From: Pseudoalteromonas distincta
GTDB lineage: Bacteria > Pseudomonadota > Gammaproteobacteria > Enterobacterales > Alteromonadaceae
Length of the DNA stretch: 64,000 nucleotides
Assembly (NCBI RefSeq): GCF_000814675.1
Contig: NZ_JWIG01000006.1
Coordinates: 51,191-115,190, forward strand
Direction: 5' to 3'
The notes below the pieces were generated by a model, which ran no database searches, was not told where the DNA came from, and worked only from the letters and a program-made list of their open reading frames with translations. Below, in pieces: positions 58,543-64,000 of this stretch (position 1 is the first letter of the stretch; each line of letters begins with the position of its first letter). Made by a program: the position numbers and the translations under genes.

Positions 58543-59490
58543 ATGCCAATTACAGTAAAAGACGAGTTGCCGGCAATTGCACGTTTACGTCAAGAAAACG
58601 TATTTGTAATGCCAAAAAGTCGTGCAAAAACGCAAGAAATACGCCCAATGCGTTTGGCTATTTTAAACTTAATGCCTAATAAAGTAGAAACCGAAGTTCA
58701 GTTTATTCGTTTGCTTGCCAATTCGCCTTTGCAAGTAAACGTAGAGCTACTGCGCCTCGACACTCACCGCAGTAGCAGCAATTCAGAAGAGCACCTTGAT
58801 ACCTTTTACCGTTATTTTTCTGAGGTTAAAGACAACAATTACGATGCATTAATAGTAACTGGTGCGCCACTTGCACATTTAGAATACGACGATGTAGCGT
58901 ATTGGGATGAGCTAAAGGTCATTATTGATTGGGCTGAGCAACACGTTACCTCTACGTTGTTTTCGTGTTGGGCAGCGCATGCAGCGTTATATCACCGTTA
59001 CAATTTAAAGCGCGATTTAAAAGACGATAAACTGTGTGGCGTATTTACTCACCAGTGTTATTTTGATCACGGTGCACTGACTCGCGGATTCGACGATACC
59101 TTTTTAGTACCGCACTCACGCTACGGCCATATTGATATAAATAAAATAAACGCCTGTGAAGAGCTCGTTGTACTGGCAGGTTCTGAGCGAGTAGGGGCTT
59201 ACTTACTTAAAAACAAATCGGGTAGCCAAGTGTTTATAACCGGCCACCCAGAGTACGACGCCGACTCGCTAAAAGCAGAATACGAGCGCGATTGTAAAAA
59301 AAGCCCTAATGCACCAAAGCCCGAAAATTACTTTCCGGATGACGATGCAACCAAACAACCTTCAAAAACGTGGCAAAGCCATGCTTTTTTACTTTTTTCG
59401 AACTGGTTAAATTACTACGTGTACCAAACCACACCGTATGATATTAATTTAGTTAGCCAAGACGTGAGGACTAACAACTATGCCGAATAA
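58543..59490 (+). CDS. metA: Homoserine O-succinyltransferase
   Basis: A 315-residue enzyme of normal MetA length. The nucleophile is C142 in [13 protein letters not shown], and [16 protein letters not shown] holds the catalytic His/Glu. It activates homoserine for methionine synthesis; whether succinyl- or acetyl-CoA is used depends on one active-site residue and was not settled. The 3' end overlaps the metH N-terminal gene by 11 bases, placing first and last steps of the pathway in one operon. Confidence 0.95.
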   Translation: MPITVKDELPAIARLRQENVFVMPKSRAKTQEIRPMRLAILNLMPNKVETEVQFIRLLANSPLQVNVELLRLDTHRSSSNSEEHLDTFYRYFSEVKDNNYDALIVTGAPLAHLEYDDVAYWDELKVIIDWAEQHVTSTLFSCWAAHAALYHRYNLKRDLKDDKLCGVFTHQCYFDHGALTRGFDDTFLVPHSRYGHIDINKINACEELVVLAGSERVGAYLLKNKSGSQVFITGHPEYDADSLKAEYERDCKKSPNAPKPENYFPDDDATKQPSKTWQSHAFLLFSNWLNYYVYQTTPYDINLVSQDVRTNNYAE

Positions 59491-60553
59491 CGCGCCTACA
59501 AATAATAAACAAGCCGAAATAAGTGCCGCATTAAAAGAACGCATTTTAATTTTAGATGGCGCTATGGGCACCATGATCCAAGATCATAAGCTAGAAGAAG
59601 AAGACTATCGCGGAGAGCGTTTTAAAGACTGGCATGTATTAATTAAAGGCAATAACGATTTATTAAGCCTAACCAAACCCGACTTAATCACTGATATTCA
59701 TCGTGGTTTTTTATCAGCGGGCGCCGATATTATCGAAACCAACACGTTTAACTCGACCACTATTTCGATGGAAGATTACGACATGGCAAACCTAAGCCGT
59801 GAAATAAACCTAGAGTCGGCTAAATTAGCACGCGCAATTTGCGATGAATTTACGGCTAAAACGCCAGAAAAACCGCGCTATGTAGCGGGTGTTTTAGGGC
59901 CGACATCTAAAACGTGTTCAATTTCGCCAGACGTAAACGATCCGGGTTACCGAAATGTCACCTTTGATAAGCTAGTTACTGCGTATGTAGAGTCTACCCT
60001 TGCATTAATGGAAGGCGGCGCCGATTTAATACTAATCGAAACTATATTCGACACGCTTAATGCAAAAGCCGCCTCGTTTGGTGTAGAAGAAGCCTTTGAG
60101 CAAGCAGGGCGCACATTACCAGTTATGATCTCGGGCACTATTACCGACGCCTCTGGACGTACGCTTTCTGGGCAAACAACCGAAGCCTTTTATAATTCTA
60201 TTCGCCATATTAAGCCTATTTCGATTGGTTTAAACTGCGCGCTTGGCCCTGATTTACTGCGCCAATATGTAGAAGAGTTATCGCGCGTGTGCGAAACCTT
60301 TACATCGGTACACCCTAATGCGGGCTTGCCTAATGAGTTTGGTGAATACGACTTAGAAGCGCCTGAAATGGCAACCGAAATTATCGATTGGGGTAAATCG
60401 GGCTTTATTAATATAGTAGGTGGATGTTGTGGCACCACGCCTGCGCATATTCGTGCTTTTGCAAAAGGTTTAGCGGGCGTTAAACCACGCCAGCTACCAG
60501 AGCTTGAAGTACGCATGCGTTTATCAGGCCTTGAAGCCTGTAACTTAAATTAA
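59480..60553 (+). CDS. metH: Methionine synthase, homocysteine-binding part (split MetH, N-terminal module)
   Basis: A 357-residue protein equal to the first domain of cobalamin-dependent Met[21 protein letters not shown] is the MetH start. The zinc cysteines are in [10 protein letters not shown] and [11 protein letters not shown]. It binds and activates homocysteine. It ends at a real stop after residue 357, exactly where the Hcy domain of full MetH passes to the pterin domain. The next gene begins 10 bases later with its own ribosome site. It overlaps metA by 11 bases. Confidence 0.93.
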   Translation: MPNNAPTNNKQAEISAALKERILILDGAMGTMIQDHKLEEEDYRGERFKDWHVLIKGNNDLLSLTKPDLITDIHRGFLSAGADIIETNTFNSTTISMEDYDMANLSREINLESAKLARAICDEFTAKTPEKPRYVAGVLGPTSKTCSISPDVNDPGYRNVTFDKLVTAYVESTLALMEGGADLILIETIFDTLNAKAASFGVEEAFEQAGRTLPVMISGTITDASGRTLSGQTTEAFYNSIRHIKPISIGLNCALGPDLLRQYVEELSRVCETFTSVHPNAGLPNEFGEYDLEAPEMATEIIDWGKSGFINIVGGCCGTTPAHIRAFAKGLAGVKPRQLPELEVRMRLSGLEACNLN

Positions 60554-60562
60554 GGAGCCAAC

Positions 60563-63193
60563 ATGACCCAACAAATAGCAGTATTTACTAATGTCGGCGA
60601 ACGTACCAATGTAACCGGTTCTGCCATGTTTAAACGTTTAATCATGGAAGAAGACTTTGAAGCCGCGCTAACAGTGGCCCGCGAGCAAGTAGAAAATGGC
60701 GCACAGGTTATTGATATAAACATGGACGAAGCCATGTTGGACTCAAAAGCCGCGATGGTTAAGTTTTTAAACTTAATAGCCTCAGAGCCTGATATTTCAC
60801 GCGTACCCATTATGGTCGACTCCTCTAAATGGGAAGTAATAGAAGCAGGCCTAAAGTGTATTCAAGGTAAGGCCATTGTTAACTCTATATCGCTAAAAGA
60901 GGGCGAAGAGCCGTTTATTCGCCAAGCTAAAATAATAAAACGCTTTGGTGCAGCTGCCGTTGTAATGGCGTTTGATACTGACGGGCAAGCTGATACAGCA
61001 GACCGTAAATATGAAATATGTGCCCGCAGCTACAAAATATTAGTAGAAGATATTGGTTTTCCACCAGAAGATATTATATTCGATCCTAATATATTTGCCG
61101 TAGCCACCGGTATAGAAGAGCACGATAACTACGCAGTAGAATTTATTGAAGGCACACGCCGCATTAAGCAAAATTTACCGCACTGTAAAGTGTCGGGCGG
61201 GGTGTCTAATGTATCGTTTTCATTTAGAGGTAATAACCCAGTACGTGAAGCTATTCACTCGGTATTTTTATACCACGCCATAAAAGCGGGTATGGATATG
61301 GGTATTGTAAATGCAGGGCAACTCGCCGTTTACGACGACATACCAGAGGAGCTTCGTAAAGCCGTTGAAGACGTAATACTTAACACAGACCCAGGCGCAG
61401 GGGAGCGTTTAGTAGAGCTTGCACCAAAATACTCTGGTATGGCACAAGCCGAGCGAGTAGAAGATTTAGAATGGCGCACATGGCCTGTAGAAAAACGCCT
61501 TGAGCACGCGCTTGTAAAAGGCATTACTACCTTTATAGATGAAGATACCGAAGAGTGCCGCGCTGCTGCCGATAAACCTATTCACGTAATTGAAGGGCCG
61601 TTAATGGATGGCATGAACGTGGTAGGTGATTTATTTGGCGCAGGTAAAATGTTTTTACCACAAGTGGTTAAATCGGCGCGCGTAATGAAACGAGCCGTAG
61701 CCTACCTAGACCCATTTATTGAAGCCGAAAAAGAAGAAGGTTCAACCAATGGTAAAATAGTGATGGCGACCGTAAAAGGCGACGTACACGACATAGGTAA
61801 AAATATTGTAGGCGTGGTACTACAGTGTAATAACTACGAAGTTATTGATTTAGGCGTAATGGTACCTGCCGATAAAATATTGCAAACCGCCATCGACGAA
61901 AAAGCCGATATTATTGGTTTATCGGGCTTAATTACCCCATCGCTTGACGAAATGGTACACGTAGCAAAAGAAATGAAACGCCGTGGTTTTGAACTGCCGC
62001 TTCTCATTGGTGGTGCAACTACCTCTAAAGCGCACACCGCAGTAAAAATTGAGCCGCAATATGATAAAGGCGTTGTGTATGTAAATAACGCAAGCCGTGC
62101 AGTTGGTGTGGTTTCAAACTTATTATCAAAAGACATTAAACCTGACTTTCTAGCTAAAACTAAAGCTGAATATGTAAAAGTACGCGAGCAACAAGCGCGT
62201 AAAAAACCACGCTCTAAGCCTGTTACAATCCAGCGCGCACGCGATAACGCAGCAAAGCTTGATTGGGATAACTACACACCACCAGTGCCTGAAAAGCTGG
62301 GCGTGACCGAGTTTAAAAATGTATCAATCGCGACTTTGCGTAAATACATAGATTGGACGCCATACTTTATGATGTGGTCAATTGCCGGTAAATACCCGCG
62401 CATAATGGACGATGAAGTAGTAGGCGAGCAAGCGCAAAGCTTATTTAAAGACGCTAACGATATGTTAGACGACCTTGAAAAAGCAGGCAGTTTGCAACCA
62501 CTTGGTGTAATTGGTTTATTCCCGGCTAACCGCGTGGGTGATGACATAGAAATATACACCGATGAAACACGCAAAGAAGTATTAACTACTTCGTGCCATT
62601 TACGCCAGCAAACCGAAAAAACCGACTTTGCTAACTATTGCCTAGCCGACTACATAGCACCAAAAGGCACGCCTGATTACTTTGGCGCGTTTGCAGTAAC
62701 GGGCGGCCTAGAAGAAGACGACTTAGCAAATGCGTTTGACGCACAGCAAGACGATTACAACAAAATAATGGTTAAAGCCGTAGCCGACAGGCTCGCCGAA
62801 GCGTTTGCAGAATACCTGCACGAAAAAGTACGTAAAGAGTATTGGGGTTTTGCACCAGACGAAAACCTAGCAAACGATGAGCTAATACGCGAAAACTACC
62901 AAGGTATTCGCCCTGCGCCAGGTTACCCAGCGTGCCCAGAGCACACCGAGAAAAAGAAAATTTGGCAGTTGCTCGATACCGAAAAGCGCATTGGTATGCA
63001 GCTAACTAGCTCGTACGCCATGTGGCCAGGTGCTGCTGTTTCGGGTTGGTACTTTTCACACCCCGAAGCTAAGTACTACGCTGTAGCCGCTGTGCAAAAG
63101 GATCAAGTAGAAGATTACGCTAAACGAACCAATATGACGCTTGAAGAGGCTGAAAGATGGCTATCGCCTAATTTGGGGTATGATCCGGAGTAG
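60563..63193 (+). CDS. metH: Methionine synthase, pterin/cobalamin/activation part (split MetH, C-terminal module)
   Basis: An 876-residue protein with the remaining MetH domains: methyltetrahydrofolate-binding ([18 protein letters not shown] at the start), cobalamin-binding (GDVHDIGKN with the B12-ligating His, about residues 400-410) and S-adenosylmethionine activation domain ([17 protein letters not shown]). Together with the 357-residue partner the total (1233) equals normal MetH. AAGGAG (60552-60557) stands five bases before the ATG. No homocysteine domain is present. The two proteins must associate for catalysis. Confidence 0.93.
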   Translation: MTQQIAVFTNVGERTNVTGSAMFKRLIMEEDFEAALTVAREQVENGAQVIDINMDEAMLDSKAAMVKFLNLIASEPDISRVPIMVDSSKWEVIEAGLKCIQGKAIVNSISLKEGEEPFIRQAKIIKRFGAAAVVMAFDTDGQADTADRKYEICARSYKILVEDIGFPPEDIIFDPNIFAVATGIEEHDNYAVEFIEGTRRIKQNLPHCKVSGGVSNVSFSFRGNNPVREAIHSVFLYHAIKAGMDMGIVNAGQLAVYDDIPEELRKAVEDVILNTDPGAGERLVELAPKYSGMAQAERVEDLEWRTWPVEKRLEHALVKGITTFIDEDTEECRAAADKPIHVIEGPLMDGMNVVGDLFGAGKMFLPQVVKSARVMKRAVAYLDPFIEAEKEEGSTNGKIVMATVKGDVHDIGKNIVGVVLQCNNYEVIDLGVMVPADKILQTAIDEKADIIGLSGLITPSLDEMVHVAKEMKRRGFELPLLIGGATTSKAHTAVKIEPQYDKGVVYVNNASRAVGVVSNLLSKDIKPDFLAKTKAEYVKVREQQARKKPRSKPVTIQRARDNAAKLDWDNYTPPVPEKLGVTEFKNVSIATLRKYIDWTPYFMMWSIAGKYPRIMDDEVVGEQAQSLFKDANDMLDDLEKAGSLQPLGVIGLFPANRVGDDIEIYTDETRKEVLTTSCHLRQQTEKTDFANYCLADYIAPKGTPDYFGAFAVTGGLEEDDLANAFDAQQDDYNKIMVKAVADRLAEAFAEYLHEKVRKEYWGFAPDENLANDELIRENYQGIRPAPGYPACPEHTEKKKIWQLLDTEKRIGMQLTSSYAMWPGAAVSGWYFSHPEAKYYAVAAVQKDQVEDYAKRTNMTLEEAERWLSPNLGYDPE

Positions 63194-63306
63194 AGAGGAG
63201 TGATCAGTTTTTAGCTGTCAGTTATCAGTAAAACAAAAACGAGCCTAATTAGACTAATGCCGATCAGTTAAGAAAATGACCGGTTGACCGATCCAAACGA
63301 TCATGC

Positions 63307-63342
63307 AAAATCCGTAGTTAGGAAACTAACTACGGATTTTTT
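63307..63342 (+). terminator. Hairpin in IS leader, directly before the transposase start
   Basis: Perfect 15-bp stem AAAATCCGTAGTTAG/CTAACTACGGATTTT (63307-63321/63326-63340) with GAAA loop and T6 tail. The GTG start follows at 63343; the only Shine-Dalgarno-like bases (TAGGA) are in the stem-loop. It can act as terminator of incoming transcripts and mask the ribosome site. Confidence 0.8.
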
Positions 63343-64000
63343 GTGAATATAGAACAAGCACTGCAAGCAACACTTGAAGAAAGCAGCCGATACCATACCT
63401 TTGAAAAATTATCAGAAATTCTTGACCCTGAAATCATTGAACAAGGTTTTCAACAAGCAGGGATTGCAACCGTTCGTAAGCGAAGATTACCGCTTGAAGC
63501 CGTTTTGTGGTCAGTTATTGGCATGGCATTGTTTCGAAAAGAATCAGTTTGGAATATCGCTAATAAGCTAGATATCATGTTACCTGGCAAGAACCAACTC
63601 GTTGCTCCAAGTGCGATGGTACAGGCGAGACAAAGGTTAGGTGATGATTCCGTTAAACACGTTTTCAATAAATCTGCTCAATCAATGTATAAGCAACAGT
63701 CATTCGAAACATGGAATGGTTTGAACCTATTAGCTGTTGACGGTGTTGTGTGGCGAACAGCCGACACGCCTGATAATCGTAAAGCCTTCTCTTCAGGTAG
63801 CAACCAATACGGTGATACAGCCTTTCCTCAAATACGCATGGTCTGTCATATGGAATTGACCAGCCATCAACTTCTCAGTAGCGAGTTTGATAACTATAAA
63901 ACCAACGAGATGAAATTAGCTGAGCGTTTAATTGAACGTACACCAGATAATTCACTGACTATGTTTGATAAAGGATATTATTCTTTAGGCCTGTTAAACC
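63343..64000 (+). CDS. IS4-family transposase, 3' end outside window
   Basis: A frame of 219 codons open to the right edge, starting at GTG 63343 right after the hairpin. The N-terminus has the IS4 helical domain ([34 protein letters not shown]). The first catalytic Asp is in [13 protein letters not shown] and the second in [11 protein letters not shown]; the catalytic Glu lies beyond the edge. No frameshift or stop is seen, so it may be functional. A later in-frame ATG would lose conserved sequence. Confidence 0.88.
   Translation, partial: MNIEQALQATLEESSRYHTFEKLSEILDPEIIEQGFQQAGIATVRKRRLPLEAVLWSVIGMALFRKESVWNIANKLDIMLPGKNQLVAPSAMVQARQRLGDDSVKHVFNKSAQSMYKQQSFETWNGLNLLAVDGVVWRTADTPDNRKAFSSGSNQYGDTAFPQIRMVCHMELTSHQLLSSEFDNYKTNEMKLAERLIERTPDNSLTMFDKGYYSLGLLN

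Larger units (their letters stand above)
63255..64000 (+). mobile_element. IS4-family insertion sequence, left part (right end outside window)
   Basis: The element holds the transposase gene starting at 63343. Its left boundary is estimated near TAATGCCGATCAGTTAAG (63255); the matching right inverted repeat is beyond the window, so the exact end and target duplication are not confirmed. It lies about 60 bases after metH. A large hairpin occupies the leader (63307-63340). Confidence 0.65.

Noticed and set aside
60551..60563. Frameshift or sequencing error splitting metH
   Set aside because: There is a stop, a good ribosome site and a start at the domain boundary, and both parts begin and end at natural positions.

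Overview
The window is AT-rich chromosomal DNA of a marine gammaproteobacterium, most likely a Pseudoalteromonas (order Alteromonadales). The basis is gene content and order: a complete Na+-translocating NADH:quinone reductase operon followed by apbE and nqrM, a cyoABCDE quinol oxidase operon, an rlmG-yajG-cyclophilin-ampG operon, FabV enoyl-ACP reductase, and a methionine synthase split into two genes. The genus call is inference; no rRNA or tRNA gene was seen.

Layout. 1-1742: 5' part of a PelA-like glycoside hydrolase/deacetylase gene running off the left edge. 2.2-8.8 kb: chemoreceptor, MarR regulator, kinase-fold protein, MgtE Mg2+ transporter, DUF21 protein and an SH3/coiled-coil membrane protein. 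9.1-17.6 kb: CYTH-CHAD phosphatase with a START-domain protein, a PhnD-like binding protein overlapping a hybrid histidine kinase, an S10 peptidase and a double-receiver diguanylate cyclase. 17.8-23.8 kb: glnK-amtB with a candidate NtrC/sigma-54 control region, penicillin-binding protein 1B and a second chemoreceptor. 23.9-28.5 kb (minus strand): ClcA-type channel, HemJ, PyrB, HemL. 28.8-36.3 kb: erpA behind a near-consensus IscR site, a small membrane protein, a small XRE regulator, the rlmG-yajG-ppi-ampG operon, AlkB-like, BolA-like, fabV and a MITE-like element. 36.9-44.2 kb: nqrABCDEF-apbE-nqrM. 44.4-45.1 kb: six tandem copies of a 113-127 bp unit, each ending in a hairpin plus T-tract. 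45.5-51.1 kb: a small unknown membrane protein and cyoABCDE. 51.1-58.3 kb: PaiB/GNAT/MocR cluster, an unknown periplasmic protein, TlpA-like thioredoxin, HDAC-family protein, PilZ protein, EttA. 58.5-63.2 kb: metA-metH(N)-metH(C) behind candidate Met boxes. 63.25-64.0 kb: left end of an IS4-family insertion sequence.

How it fits together. The core is respiration: Na+-NQR feeds electrons to ubiquinone and sets the sodium gradient, and CyoABCDE oxidises ubiquinol. ApbE and NqrM mature NQR, CyoE makes haem O, HemL and HemJ supply haem precursors, and ErpA delivers Fe-S clusters. Around this lie nitrogen sensing (GlnK/AmtB), methionine synthesis, wall synthesis and recycling (PBP1B, AmpG), and signalling proteins typical of a motile marine bacterium.

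The strongest unexplained feature is the 44.4-45.1 kb array. One copy carries a co-ordinated base-pair change in both hairpin arms, which suggests selection on an RNA structure. No known system is identified for it. The other notable items are regulatory or mobile: the IscR site, the overlapping NtrC/terminator element, the MITE lodged between fabV and its terminator, and the hairpin placed over the start of the IS transposase.
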